Assembly: GCF_016808335.1 (NCBI RefSeq)
Contig: NC_053148.1
Span: forward strand, 1,741,001-1,805,000
Direction of reading: 5' to 3'
DNA: 64,000 nucleotides
Origin: Panicum virgatum
Taxonomy: Eukaryota > Streptophyta > Magnoliopsida > Poales > Poaceae
The notes under the pieces are model-generated. The model did not search any database, was not told the origin of the DNA, and worked only from the letters and a program-made list of their open reading frames with translations. Shown piece by piece: positions 30,457-42,187 of the stretch. The first letter of the stretch is position 1, and each line of letters starts with the position of its first letter. A program made the position numbers and the translations under genes.

Positions 30457-31605
30457 ATGGCCGTGTCCCTCTCCTTCCCCATCCCGATCCCGCCGGCGCT
30501 GCTCCACGCCGCCGCGGGGCTCGCGCTCGCCGCGGCCGCCCACTTCCTCCACCTCCCCTCCCTCTTCCTCTACGCCCTCCACACCTACATCCACCCCGAC
30601 GCCGTCCCCTCCAACACCCCGCGCGCCGTCCTGCGCCCGCCCGGCGACAACGCCGGCCCCGCCAAGGGTTCCTCCAAGCGCGCCGCCGCCAAGGACGCGT
30701 TCGACGCCACCTCCGCGCAGCTCTACCGCCTCCGCCTCTCCCACGGCACGCTCGCCTCGCGCCCCCACTTCGGCGCCTACCACGCCGCGTTCCTCCTGCC
30801 GCTCGCGCTCCTGCCGCCCGCGCTCCTCCTCCCGCCCGCCTCCGCGGCCTCCCCGCTCGCGCCGCTCGTCCCCGCGGCCTACCTCTTCGTCGCGCTCCTC
30901 CGCCACGTCGTCGTCCCGTCGCCGCGCCCCGCGCAGCTCGCCGCCGCGCTCGGAGCGCTCCTCGTCGCGACTCTGCTTTCCTCCAGCCCCTTCGCCGGCG
31001 CCCTCGCGTCGCTTGCCGCGCTCCCGGCCGCGCGGTTCGCGCGCGCGTTCTGGCTCGGCACCGACCAGCCCCGCACCGGGCTCGCGGTGCTCGCGTCGTC
31101 GGCGCCCGCGCGCCTCCTCCTCTACCTCGCCGTCCTCGTCTCCTCTGTGGCCTCGATCCTAAAATGCTGCGGGTTCGTGGACGGCGCGGAGCAGGAGGTG
31201 AGGCTGTTCGCCGCCGCAGCTGGGCTGCAGCTGCTGGCCGCGCGGCTGGCCGTGCAGATGTACCTCAATGAGGCCGTCTTCTGCTGGTACCAGCGGCTGC
31301 ACGCGAGCCGCTCCCCAGATACAGAGTACGGACGGGCCAAGGTGTTCTTGCACAACCATCACCTCTGTGCCGTGGCCACGCAGCTCGTTGCTCCACCACT
31401 GCTCGTGCTGTCACTGCTTGCATTGTGGCAGGTGCAAGGGAAGGATTTCTTTGAGGGTGTTGACGGACTGGATTGGCTCGTTGGATGGTCTGTTGCAATG
31501 AAGGAGGCAGCATTGCTTGCAGCTCGGTGGGTCGTGGCTGTGTGGTCGGCGGTGACTGTGATCACGCTCGTGTGCTACAAACGTGGATGGTTATTCGTCT
31601 TGTGA
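30457..31605 (+). CDS. Multi-pass membrane protein of unknown function, intronless
   Basis: The frame is a 382-residue open reading frame from an ATG. Hydrophobic segments lie at about residues 10-40, 108-130, 137-150, 160-190, 205-235, 240-265, 300-325 and 345-380, giving roughly seven or eight possible helices. The N-terminal half is rich in Ala, Leu and Pro and very GC-rich, typical of a grass gene. The best-conserved-looking stretch is VQMYLNEAVFCWYQRLH (residues 268-284), followed by a charged loop. The tail is basic (CYKRGW). I have a weak impression of a TMEM161-like family, but cannot confirm it. No catalytic motif was seen. Confidence 0.75.
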   Translation: MAVSLSFPIPIPPALLHAAAGLALAAAAHFLHLPSLFLYALHTYIHPDAVPSNTPRAVLRPPGDNAGPAKGSSKRAAAKDAFDATSAQLYRLRLSHGTLASRPHFGAYHAAFLLPLALLPPALLLPPASAASPLAPLVPAAYLFVALLRHVVVPSPRPAQLAAALGALLVATLLSSSPFAGALASLAALPAARFARAFWLGTDQPRTGLAVLASSAPARLLLYLAVLVSSVASILKCCGFVDGAEQEVRLFAAAAGLQLLAARLAVQMYLNEAVFCWYQRLHASRSPDTEYGRAKVFLHNHHLCAVATQLVAPPLLVLSLLALWQVQGKDFFEGVDGLDWLVGWSVAMKEAALLAARWVVAVWSAVTVITLVCYKRGWLFVL

Positions 31606-34600
31606 TCAATCCTTCCTTAGATGAATCTGCCTGTGTGATTGCTTCAGATGAAGCTGGTGCCTGATGGGGTGAGGTCCCAGCCTGATTGCCGGAGTTTTGG
31701 TATTACGGCACAAGTTTTTGTGTGCACTGTTATATTGCAAGAGCAATGTTGGATCAATTCTTTTGATTTTCTTGTGGCTGTCCTTACTGGAGAAGCAATT
31801 TGAGATCAGATTTTCTTTTTCTCCCTTTACGGGTGGAGTAATGTAACAGAAAACTTACTGGTCAGTCACCCTGTTGTACTCTTTGGTGGATATCAATGGA
31901 TCACATTTTTGCTTTTATCATCAGAATGCGTAATTTGAAGAGTATATCCATTTACAGACTTGTCGAACTGTAAGTTATTCTGGCTTACTATGTGCGTAAT
32001 TTACCACTTGTAGTTCAAGGGGAAAAAAGTTGCTTTTGCTTTGGGCATTGTTCCTACTTCATACTTTATATCTTGAATAGAAGTGCTAACCATATTGTCT
32101 CTGCAAGGTAACATTACAAAGAGTCTTTATGTAAAACCAACAAAATTGTGGCATGCTCTCATGTTTTAAGAGAGTTTACTATGACTGCTTCGCATTCAAT
32201 TGCCTAGCAAATTCTTTGTTTGATACCCAAATGTTCACATCCATACCCCTAAAAACTTCATGCGAAGAATCAAGCTTAACTTTTCTAATGTGTACCTTGT
32301 CATTGAGATCTTAATATGGAAATGTTTTGAATTTATGATGAAACTTGTGCCCATTCTGTTACGATTCTGAATCTGAATATTTTTACCATCACCTGGACTC
32401 CCATTCTTCTCGTCTTACATGTTGACCTTCCATATATGCTTCTCTTCTTATCTTTTCAGTTGTACAGGTTGCAAGATTCCATTCTGTGGTTTCATTTGTA
32501 TGGAGGGCTGGTTACTCATACAGTCATACCTTGGTATATCATCAAGTAACTCATTTTTGCAGAGCTCAAGATGTGTACATATTGTCAAATTTCATAACAC
32601 TCCTTAAGTATGTTTGTGTCTAGATTAAGAAATATTGGTGCCTACTTCTGTTAAATGATCAGTGAATTAGGTTTTTCCTATCATCATTATAGGTACAGGT
32701 TATGTAAAATAAAACACGATATCTCTATGATTGTAAGTTTAGATTCACATACCAATTCTTGTGATACGTCAGAGTGAAGAGCATGAATCTTCAGGATCAA
32801 CTGCAGCAAAATTTGAGTTTGTGTGGTGGTAACAAATATATCAAGCACTCACTTTTTTCACCATGTCTTGATCTCTTAGTACAACAGGAGCAGATGTTCA
32901 CTAGTTTAAATTTGATCTCTTGGTTTCATAAGTTTCTTGTTGTATGACTTCATCTCCTCACATCAATATCGTTTCTGACAATGTGCAATAGCAATCAGAC
33001 ATCAGGATGCTGAAATCATCCTACTATCTTGGTTTTGGGTTTCCTTCAAAACAAAGTGAGCCATCGTCAGTTTCTTCTTGCAGTAGTATTTAGCATACTA
33101 CTTCTGTCAGTTTTACCTTAAGGGAAAAAGACGAAAAATTGGATGCTCTTGTGTTCGCATTGCAGAAGTGATACTTTACTGCCTTCAGTCTCTCCTGCAC
33201 ATGCTTTACAAGGTTGATTGTGCCTTAACCACCTATAGTGTGCTTAGGGTTTGCTGAGAGTCTAGGCCTCATCATCATCTCGTGACTTTCAGTTGAAAAC
33301 CAGTAAGCATAATCACTGGGCATAGTCATGCATCATTACGGCTTAATTAATGGTTTTGCAGGGTGCTGGATGTTGGAGCCAGTATGTTGATCAAGGTGTT
33401 TGACCTGGCCACTTACCCAGTTGCTATCAGCGAAGATTTGAGCTGATCCACGAGTGGTTTTTCATGGAAAAAATGCCTTTCGGTCAGTGCACGCGCCAAA
33501 CTCTCTTTTGCATTATTACACCGTGCGTGCTCGTGATCTTAGCCAAAAAGGTCCAGGGAAGGGGATCAAAGTTTTGTATTGTTATGTCTGAAAGGAACAT
33601 GTATGGGCCGCGTGTTCGATTGAGTACATGAAGAATGGTCCAAAGTCCAAAGCTGTGTGCACCAAGGAAGGATCTTGGGGGATGGGGATGAACATACTAT
33701 TATTATACGAGCAAAATAAGAGTTGTTCTGATTTGGAACTCACTGTTTCAGTATTCTCGGTGGAGTGTGGGGCAGGATTAAGATACAGTTATCGTCACCG
33801 GATCATTTGCCATCGGTTTGTGTACGTGTTGGAAGAGCAGGTGACAACCAGGAAAGGAAATCTGATGGAATCCCCTATCCTTGGGGATTGCAGATGCCTT
33901 TCAAAGTACACGTCTTTCTCTCTCCTTGAAACTTAAGTTGCAATTAGTGCATCGTTAATTGCTACTTTCTGTCAAAGGATCATATTAATTGATAAGAGAA
34001 GCCAATAAGAGATGTCTTCATATAGGAAGATAACCCAAGGATGCTCACGATGCTCACAAGACAATGATGAAGAAACAGGTAGTTATGGAACAAAACCAAT
34101 TAAGCTGACATGTATTATATCTAGATTTGGATAGGCAGTCGCTAACTTTTCTATTTTGCATCTAGTACTATTACTATTATTCTAATGCATATTGCAGTTT
34201 GTATACTTGTATAATCCATGTGAAGAAAATAAGACTAATAAGAAGTAATCTATATATTGAAGGAAGTATTTACCTGTATTAGGATGATCTGTAGCATATC
34301 TACATCCTGATTTTCTCTGCACAACATGTCAGATTAGGTGCTCTGGTAGTCAGACTGCTTTTTAGACCCTAGAATAAAAAAAGAAGAGAGGGATGATTAA
34401 TTGAACTCTAAACAAGGAGCTAGGATTGAGCAATGATTGCAACAACCATTTGTAGCCAAATTGGGCATCACCTTCACAGCTGATGCAGCATCTATAAGAC
34501 TATAACCATGTTCAATTGTTTATCACCTATGAGCTCATGCCAAATCTTATACATTTTGTTCTTTTTTCTTGGCTTTAACATTGTAACATGACCACATGAG

Positions 34601-35480
34601 AACAAAAGGCAAAACAAGAGTCAAGCATATCATTGCCCAGAGGGGATCCATCAGAGTGACACCTTACCAGACCTTTCTGGTGCTATTGAGTAGTGGGTCA
34701 TTGGGTGTAATGCTACTACTGTTACTGGCCAGAGAGATTATGACCTTTGTATTGTAATCCCTGCTAATAACTTGAGCAACATTTCACAATCTCAGTGGCC
34801 AGGCAAAAATATCTATAAATGAATTGAAAATAGGGTGTTTGAAGTTTCATCCAGTCAATAGCAAATTGCTGCCATGCTCAATTTTGTTTCAAGTTGAGCT
34901 GAGAATAAATAACCACAAAATTACGACATATTTTATGCTTTATTATTCTACACCAATAATTGGAAGATTTTTTTTTCATAAAAACTGTCTCCTATGTGTT
35001 GCAGAGATTATCTTTTGCATCAAGAGGATCTGCGCGGGACCTGTTCCAGAAAAGAAGCCAATGAATCACAGGACAAGAGAAAATGGAGGATCTCTTTGTA
35101 CGCTTCATTCCAAATCTCTCGTTGATCCACAAGGTAGTTTCTTCTACCCTTATAGCCATCTATATCTGCCCTAACAAAAATAAAGTGAATAAACAAAGCA
35201 ACAAGATCATTGAACTAATATGGTCCTGCATTTCTTTTTGTTACTACTGCAACCACGCACACTCACAAAAAAAACAAGGCCAACAAAATCTCCACCAGAT
35301 CCAAAGCCCCCACCATAACTGCTATTCTTGAGGTCCAGTCTCCATCACCTCTTTTTTTTCTCTCTCCATCTTTTCCATGGCCGTTTGATTTTGTTTGGAG
35401 CAATGCGTACTTGTTTTCACAAATGTGACCTGCTCCTCTTTGCTCCCAGTCTTGGAGCTCGCTGCTTGCCCCCCACCCAC
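31606..35480. other. Intergenic region, about 3.9 kb
   Basis: The first few hundred bases would be 3' UTR of the membrane-protein gene. Open frames are all about 100 codons or less, without recognisable motifs, including one at 33628-33936. I see no gene, LTR or MITE with clear ends. Confidence 0.4.
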
Positions 35481-35672
35481 CACCACTGGGCTGTTGGCGT
35501 ACCCAGTGTCGTAGGCTTCCGCACTATGCGGGGTCTGGGGAAGGGTTGTTTTTAAGCCCCAAGCCTAACCCACACAAATATGCAGAGGCTAGGGCTCGAA
35601 CCCGGGACCTTTCGGTTATAGACGGTAGGCTCTACCGCTGCACCAGGCCCGCCCTTCACCACTGGGCTGTTG
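35481..35672 (-). mobile_element. Au-type SINE with 16 bp target duplication
   Basis: The SINE body is 35497-35656 on the minus strand, flanked by CACCACTGGGCTGTTG at 35481-35496 and 35657-35672. The tRNA-related head has an A box (near 35630-35645, TGGTGCAGCGGTAGAG on the minus strand) and a B box (GGTTCGAGCCC, near 35592-35602). The 3' part ends with CACTGGGTACGCC, as in Au SINEs. RNA polymerase III would transcribe such an element. It has no tRNA cloverleaf of its own. Confidence 0.9.
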
Positions 35673-36230
35673 CAACTTTTAAATTTGATTTGATTAATTT
35701 GCAAACCCAACTGAAATCAAGCCCACCAACTACCATTAACTAAGAATAGCTCTTTCAGTTTGGCTGGTTTTTAATACAATTTGCAGCCTCTAAATTATGT
35801 CTAAAAAATGATAACAATCCTTTTTGGTCCAAAGAATAATATTTTTTTAAAAAAAATCGGGTTTGAGCTTTGGCGCATGAAAGAGAATACATAAGTACAT
35901 CAGGGATAAAGCTTGCATCTCTTCTAGAAACAGTTGGCATGGAGAAAAATATATAAGATACTATACATAGCATGAGCTGTTAATTAGGCTTTGTTTAATC
36001 CATAGCTAGCTAGAGCCAAAATCACTCACTTATTAGGAACGAATACGGCTAACAAATTAAAACACCTTGTTCTAGAATTGGTTGTACAAGAAATATTTTC
36101 TGCCGTCGTTAAAAGACTTGCACGGTTGGATGTAACGTAAAAGAAATTAGGTGAGCTTCCTATAGTTAACACGTACAGCGCTATGGACAAAGACGAGCTG
36201 CTACAGCTCGTGGCTGCACGACTCGTGCCA
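35673..36230. other. Intergenic region between the SINE and the solo LTR
   Basis: AT-rich, and no feature is supported. Confidence 0.4.
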
Positions 36231-38678
36231 GTTGCTGTAACACCCGAATACTCCGGCCATTGGCCCAGATACTCCGGGCGTGGAGTTTCTATTTCCATAA
36301 TTTGGTCATCTAGACCCCACAATCATTTAAATAGAAAATATCACACACACTCTCTCTCACTCTCACTCTCTCCCGTTACCTCTCTCTCCCTCACCTCCTT
36401 CACGAGCTCTCCCTCTCCCCTAAGCTCTAGATTTCGAAATCTTTCATTTCAACTTATTCCAAGGCCAAGGGAGCTTCACTTGGCGTGGGGATCATCTTCT
36501 ACAAGTATTCCATCTTGGGGCGACATCGTTTTCGAGTTTTCTTGCAAGAGGAACTAGCTCAAGTTACTAGAAGCTAGGGCTCGTCGATTTGGTTGTTTTA
36601 GGATGTTCTAGGTGATTTCCTTTGGTCAATCATCTCTATATGCATCCTTCAACTAAGATTCAAGAGGGTTTCAAATTTGGTGGGGTGGTTTTGCCGAAAA
36701 TCAAGATTTCAGTTTTTGGGGCGAAAATGCTATTGGGTCCAGAGACTCCGGGTATAAGCCCGGATACTCCGGGTTTTGGAACACTCCGGGGGAAACTCCG
36801 GGTATAGGCTTGGAAATTCCGGACTTGGGAATCCGGATACTCCGGGTATTCGTCCGGATACTCCGAATTTTTGGGGAATGTTTTGAGCTAGGGAGTGCAA
36901 TTTTTTGTGTAAATTACTACTAGTTGCATCTAGTCATTGGCTATTTTAAGGTTGCAACTCATTTATGCATTTTTCGTGGCAATTGCATACGTGTAGAAAC
37001 CGCAGCCGAGGAGGTCGTGTACGAGGTGGTTGCGGAGCCACCGGAGCCGCTGGAGCAGGCCCAGCAGGAGGAGAGGCGTGAGAACCCGGCCAAGGCCCAG
37101 TTCACCCTAGTACCCAGCAGCAACCCGAAGGCAAGCCCCGGTGCATATCCTACTATTTAAAATTATGTCACCTATATATGTCTCTAATAATTGTGTATTA
37201 TGTTTAGGAATTGTTTGAAACTTTAGCTGCATGATCCCTAGGTTTTCTTGGGTCTTATACTAGTATGAATAGGTCGTTAGCACTGCTATGCTTAATAGGG
37301 CTCGATAGAAGTCGAGTGATAATTATGTCACTCGCGAGATATAGGATGTCTCTATATTGCAGTATATAAATTATTATATTCAAGATGGAAGGTATGGTAT
37401 GAGAGATCGGATAGGGGAAGGTGTAGCCCCATCTGTGTTGATTAAGGACTGTTCCGTTGTCGGCTGTGCTGATCGGGGATTGAATTGTACTAACCGCATG
37501 CCGGGAGTAGGAGGCGGTCGAAACCGATAAGCCGAGTACTGCTTTGCTTCGAAAGTACAGGAACCCGCACCTAACTCCTGGGGCGAGTCGAGTAGTCGCG
37601 GAGAATTGGGATGCATATGTTTACTTTTGGTGGTCTCACGTTGAGCTCGGCTGACCATATGTCGTTGGGCTGGTTCCTGTAGTTCGAGGCGAGGAGGGGA
37701 AAGGTTGGTGCGTGGGGTCTGACGGGTCTTTTGCGTTCCGTGTTGGTTAGGTCCACCTTGTAAGGTTAAATCGGATCGATTCGCCGTGTCTCGCGGTCAT
37801 GAGAGCCTTGATCTCTTGGTCACATCGTAGCAAGGAAATGAATTAAAAGAGATGAGATGCGGGCTGATATTATCTAATTATTGAATTGTTCACCATGATT
37901 GTTATAGATTTGCAAATCATAGAGGATTAGTAAATTGATTACTTTATATTGAAGCTAAAACATAGAAAAATAAGGACTCACCTGTAATTGCTTCTTTTCC
38001 GCAAAACCAACCACTAGCCAAAAAGCTTGCATGTCTAGAATATGTGGGCTAAGTATACCCAATAGACGGGTAAGACTTGCTGAGTATTAGTATACTCTGA
38101 GTTTATTGCCACAATTATTTCAGGACACCCCGACGTTGACTTCTGTCCCTGCTGTGTTAAGTTCATCCGCCGGGATGCAGAGGGGTGGGAGGTGGAGGAG
38201 CGAGACCCTTAGGTTAGGGAATTGTCGGGTTGTACACTTGAGGGCAGAGTGTTCAGCCTTTCTGTTTTGCGCAGACCGGTCTGACCGGTGGTGTCGGCAG
38301 GGTAGCGCCGACCGGTCCAACCAGTTGGATGAACCAGTCTGACCGGTCATGGTTAGTCAGGGTTTTTGCAGGCTAGTGTAGTTGTAGGATCTAGTCTATT
38401 CGAAATTCAGTGTAAAGTTTGTAAATTATATGTATATTTGAACTCGGGTTGTAAAACCTAATGTTTTGTGCTCATATGGTGTTTGTATTTTTAAGTATTA
38501 TGTTGTGCTTGTACCATCTGCGCCCTCCTTCGCGGGGGACTACCGGTGTTGTTTCGATCGGGTCGTGGGTTGAGAAAGGATCGCCAAATTAAGCCGTTAA
38601 GCTAATGCGTCCGATGTGTGCAAATGATGTTCATTACGTTTAATTAGAATTTCAATTTTGCGGTTCCGTCACAGTTGC
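36231..38678 (+). mobile_element. Second solo LTR, target duplication GTTGC
   Basis: The 2438 bp unit at 36236-38673 starts TGTAACACCC and ends GCGGTTCCGTCACA, flanked by GTTGC at 36231-36235 and 38674-38678. No internal coding region is present. Near 36720-36870 there are many short repeats of ACTCCGGGTAT-like sequence. Near 38260-38350 GACCGGT-type repeats occur. An exon-like frame (EVVAEPPEPLEQAQQ near 37020) corresponds in place to one in the solo LTR at 21091-24093. The two belong to related families. Confidence 0.85.
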
Positions 38679-39232
38679 GCACGGAGAGACAGGTGATGAT
38701 GGATTGGCGAGCGAGAGGGACACGCATGGATCGACGGCCGAGACACGAGACAAAAAGTCCGCCGGGGTCGTCGTCGCCGCCGGATCGGGAAGGCGACGTC
38801 CCGCACGACCGCAAGGCACTCGAGACGAAGGTCGCCGTGCCAACTGATCGAGACAACCAGCAATATAATCCATTCCCCCGTCACGTCCTGCTCGCCATCA
38901 ACATTGTCGATCTCCCTTTTTTCTCGGCATCGCATGCTGATCATCAAATGGGACCAGAGCAGCAGCAGCTGCTGCTGCTTCTGAGTGCTGATGACCGGAC
39001 CGGTGGATGACTAGCTCCGGATGCAGCATCCAAATTGCTAGCCCGCTCTCACTTTTTTTTCAAGACCGTGTTTGAGCACGTTTTCATTAAGAAGGCCCGC
39101 TCTCACTTTTTTTTGTCTTGCATTGGCAGAAAACATCCAAACCTTATGACAGTGATAAACCTGTAATTGATCAACAAGGCACATGACATGCGTGTTTTAA
39201 TTTTTCTTCTTCTTTTGGAAGGCCATTTAATC
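38679..39232. other. Intergenic region
   Basis: No gene is supported. A short GC-rich stretch at 38690-38860 gives overlapping frames on both strands, as expected by chance. Confidence 0.35.
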
Positions 39233-39241
39233 CGGAGGAAC

Positions 39242-39373
39242 CAATGTTTTAAATGGCATGCTATACCGGTGATATAGTGACGCTATAGCGGTATGACCGC
39301 TGCAGTATAGCGGTGCTAATAGTGTTTTTAGGATCTTGCTGCTAAATCCAATAGCCCATCATTTAAAACATTG
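39242..39373. mobile_element. Small hAT-like MITE
   Basis: CAATGTTTTAAATG at the left end and CATTTAAAACATTG at the right end are perfect inverses. The flanks GAGGAACC and GAGGGGAACC resemble an 8 bp duplication with a later 2 bp change. The interior has TATAGCGG repeats. Confidence 0.65.
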
Positions 39374-39402
39374 AGGGGAACCGATGAATGAACAATAACA
39401 GA

Positions 39403-39747
39403 GAGCCCGTTTAGTTCCCAAACAGAAAAAAAATTTGGGTGTCTCGTCAATGTTTGACCAGATGTCGAGAGGGCTCTTCGGGCACTAATTAAAAAACTAA
39501 TTTCAGAACTCATTTGGAAACCGCGAGACGAATCTTTTGAGGCCTTTGACCGCATCATTAGCACATGTGGATTACTGTAGCACTTATGGCTAATCATGCA
39601 CTAATTAGGCTTAAAAGATTCGTCTCGTCATGTACATCCAAACTGTGTAATTAGTTTTGTTATTTAATTACATTTAGTGCTTCATACATGTGTTTAAAGG
39701 GGAGGTGAAAATTTTTGGGTGAAAATTTTTGGGAACTAAACGGGCTC
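39403..39747. mobile_element. MITE with long perfect terminal inverted repeats
   Basis: The ends GAGCCCGTTTAGTTCCCAAA and its inverse at 39728-39747 are perfect over about 20 bp, flanked by AGA on each side (39400-39402 and 39748-39750). The interior shares sequence with the element at 40068-40369 (for example GATTCGTCTCG and GATTACTGTAGCA), so the two are relatives. The family is probably PIF/Harbinger Tourist-like. Confidence 0.85.
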
Positions 39748-40064
39748 AGAATGTTGGAAGTAGTTGGAGTACTAGAAGAAGAAGAACAGTTATATTTGAC
39801 TGGCAAGGCCCACACCCCTGCCGAAACCCTTGTCTCTACACTCTGCTGGCAGTCTGGCACGCTGTCTACAGGCACATAGCTAGAGGGGAAAAACAAACGT
39901 ACATTACATATACATATATCTATATAATAAATAAAGCAAAGATATTATTGTTGATGATGGCGAGGTTGATGCGCCCAGCTCACTCCCGCGCTGACTGACA
40001 CGCCCGCGCGCACGGCCACGGCGATGAGATCATCACCTGCATTATTCTTCTCTTCTTCGTAAAC

Positions 40065-40372
40065 TAAGGCTTTGTTTAGTTGCAGGGTGTAAAGTTTTTG
40101 AAAGGGAATTTTTTTATATTTGAAGTACTAAACATAGACTAATCACAAAATTAATTACAGAACTCGTCTGTAAATCGCGAGATGAATCTAATGAGCCTAA
40201 TTAATACATCATTAGAGGTTGATTACTGTAGCAATACTGTATCAATTTAGATTCGTCTCGCGCTTGCAGGCAAACTGTGTGATGAGTTTTTTATTTTATC
40301 TAGATTTAAGTCTCCATGCGGATGTCGGAAAAAAATTTGGAATTTTGAATTATGCAACTAAACAAGGGCTAA
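40065..40372. mobile_element. Tourist-like MITE, target duplication TAA
   Basis: The element at 40068-40369 (302 bp) has ends GGCTTTGTTTAGTTGC and GCAACTAAACAAGGGC, flanked by TAA on both sides. A 3 bp TWA duplication is the PIF/Harbinger signature. It lies about 250 bp upstream of the dehydrogenase start codon, and so within its promoter region. Confidence 0.85.
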
Positions 40373-40462
40373 ACAAACAAACTTGCTTTAATCTGATCTA
40401 TCTTTCCAGTGGGTTGAGAGAGAGAGAGCGCGCCACCACCCTCGTTCACTCCGCTCCCGCTC

Positions 40463-40470
40463 TATTTATA
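40463..40470 (+). promoter_or_regulatory. TATA box of the dehydrogenase gene
   Basis: TATTTATA in a CT-rich context lies 150 bp before the ATG at 40620. It falls between the MITE and the coding region. Confidence 0.55.
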
Positions 40471-40619
40471 CCCTGTCGTCTCTTTCCTCTCGCTCACACC
40501 ACCAAGCATACCACCTCACCAGTCATCACGATCGATCACCTCCGGCTACTATATAGTAGCGTTCAGCTTCTGATCTCTATCTTTCGGCTGCTACAGTAGC
40601 AGTGCTAGCCGGCGGCGCG

Positions 40620-42187
40620 ATGCTGACCTCGCTGAGGTACCTGGCGGGCACGGCGGGCCCGAGCGGCTTCGGCTCGCGCGCCACGGCCGAGGAGGCCACC
40701 GCGGGGTGCGGCGACCTCCGCCACGTGACGGCCATCATCACCGGCGCGACGTCGGGGATCGGGGCGGAGACGGCGCGCGTGCTGGCCAAGCGCGGCGCGC
40801 GGCTGGTGCTGCCGGCGCGGAGCCTCAAGGCCGCCGAGGACGCCCGCGCGCGGCTCCGCGCCGAGTGCCCCGGCGCCGACGTCGTCGTGCTGCCGCTGGA
40901 CCTCAGCTCCCTCGCCTCCGTGCGCCGCTTCGTCGCGCGCTTCCTCGCGCTCGGCCTCCCGCTCAACCTCCTCGTGTACGTCCCGCTCCTTTCTCCCTCT
41001 CTTCTACCACTCTAGTCTATCACAAACACCACCACCAACTCCGGCAACCGCGAGCTCTTGGTTCGTCGGCGATGACACACGCTTGGTTCCATCCTTTCAG
41101 CAACAACGCCGGCAAGTACGCCGACCGCTTCGCCGTGTCGGAGGACGGCGTCGAGATGACCTTCGCCACCAACTACTTAGGTACGGCGAGCAGGCTAAAT
41201 CACAGAATGGTTACTATACTACTTCAAATACCAGCCGGCGCGGCGAGGCGACTAACTGTCAAGATGAAATCCCAGGGCACTTCTTGCTGACGCGGCTGCT
41301 GCTGGAGAAGATGGCGGAGACGGCGCGGGCGACCGGCGTCGAGGGCCGCATCGTCAACGTCTCATCCACCATCCACAGCTGGTTCGCCGGCGACGACGCC
41401 ATCGGCTACCTCGACCGCGTCACCTGTAGGAAGATGTGCGTGCTCTACCTAGCTGCCGTCATCGATGATCCATCAAGATTGAGATTTGTTACTGATTGCT
41501 GATGGATTTCCATCCAGACCGTACGATCCGACCAAGGCGTACGCGCTGTCCAAGCTCGCCAACGTCCTGCACACCAGAGCGCTCGCCGAACGGCTGAGGG
41601 AGATGAACGCCAACGTGACAGCCAACTGCGTCCACCCCGGCATCGTCAGGACCCGGCTCATCCGCGACCGCGACGGCCTCGTCACCGGTGCGTCCTCTTC
41701 TCTGATTGATCCCTTCGCTTCCCTTTCTCCTTCGTTTATCAGAACAATAAAAACCGAACCTTAATTCTGACAAGATGCATGGCTTCATGCTGACTGCAGA
41801 TACAGTGTTCTTCCTGGCGTCGAAGCTCCTCAAGACGATCCCTCAGGTCAGTTCGCTTCACCAGCTCACCTGATCATCATTCTTCTGCCCTGCTGCTACT
41901 CTGCTCCAGCATGCTGAAGTCTCATCCTTCATCAGGCGGCCGCGACGACGTGCTACGTGGCGGTGCACCCGGCGGTGGCCGGAGTGTCCGGGAAGTACTT
42001 CGCCGACTGCAACGAGGCGTCGCCGTCGAGGCTGGGCGCCAGCAGCGAAGAGGCCGCCAAGCTGTGGAGCTTCTCTGCGAACATAACGGCTGAGAAGGTT
42101 CAGAAGATGGGTGTCCATGTCAGCGCCGGCGGCTTCCGGCTCCAGGTCCAGAGCTCCAATGCAGACCGCGGCATGGCCCTCGCGTAG
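40620..42187 (+). CDS. Short-chain dehydrogenase/reductase, TIC32-like, six exons
   Basis: The exons are 40620-40975, 41101-41180, 41276-41435, 41518-41687, 41800-41846 and 41936-42187. All introns are GT-AG and phases close on 354 residues. The ATG at 40620 is used, because the upstream in-frame codon at 40602 is GTG. The classical SDR features are present: TGATSGIG at residues 41-48 (NADP(H)-binding turn), NNAG at 120-123, Ser at 175/176 in NVSS, and the catalytic YALSK (Tyr207, Lys211). The sequence is closest in memory to plant TIC32-like and WW-domain-oxidoreductase-like reductases. Plastid location or a role in protein import is not shown by the sequence. All catalytic residues are intact. 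Confidence 0.9.

Noticed and set aside
30090..31271. 393-codon frame overlapping the membrane-protein gene
   Set aside because: Its Arg/Pro-rich sequence is the out-of-frame reading of a GC-rich gene; the 30457 frame has coherent membrane segments.
33628..33936. 102-codon frame in the large intergenic region
   Set aside because: No motif, no splice partners and average composition; likely chance.
35590..35650. tRNA gene suggested by A and B box sequences
   Set aside because: No acceptor stem or cloverleaf can be formed. The downstream sequence and 16 bp duplications show a SINE.
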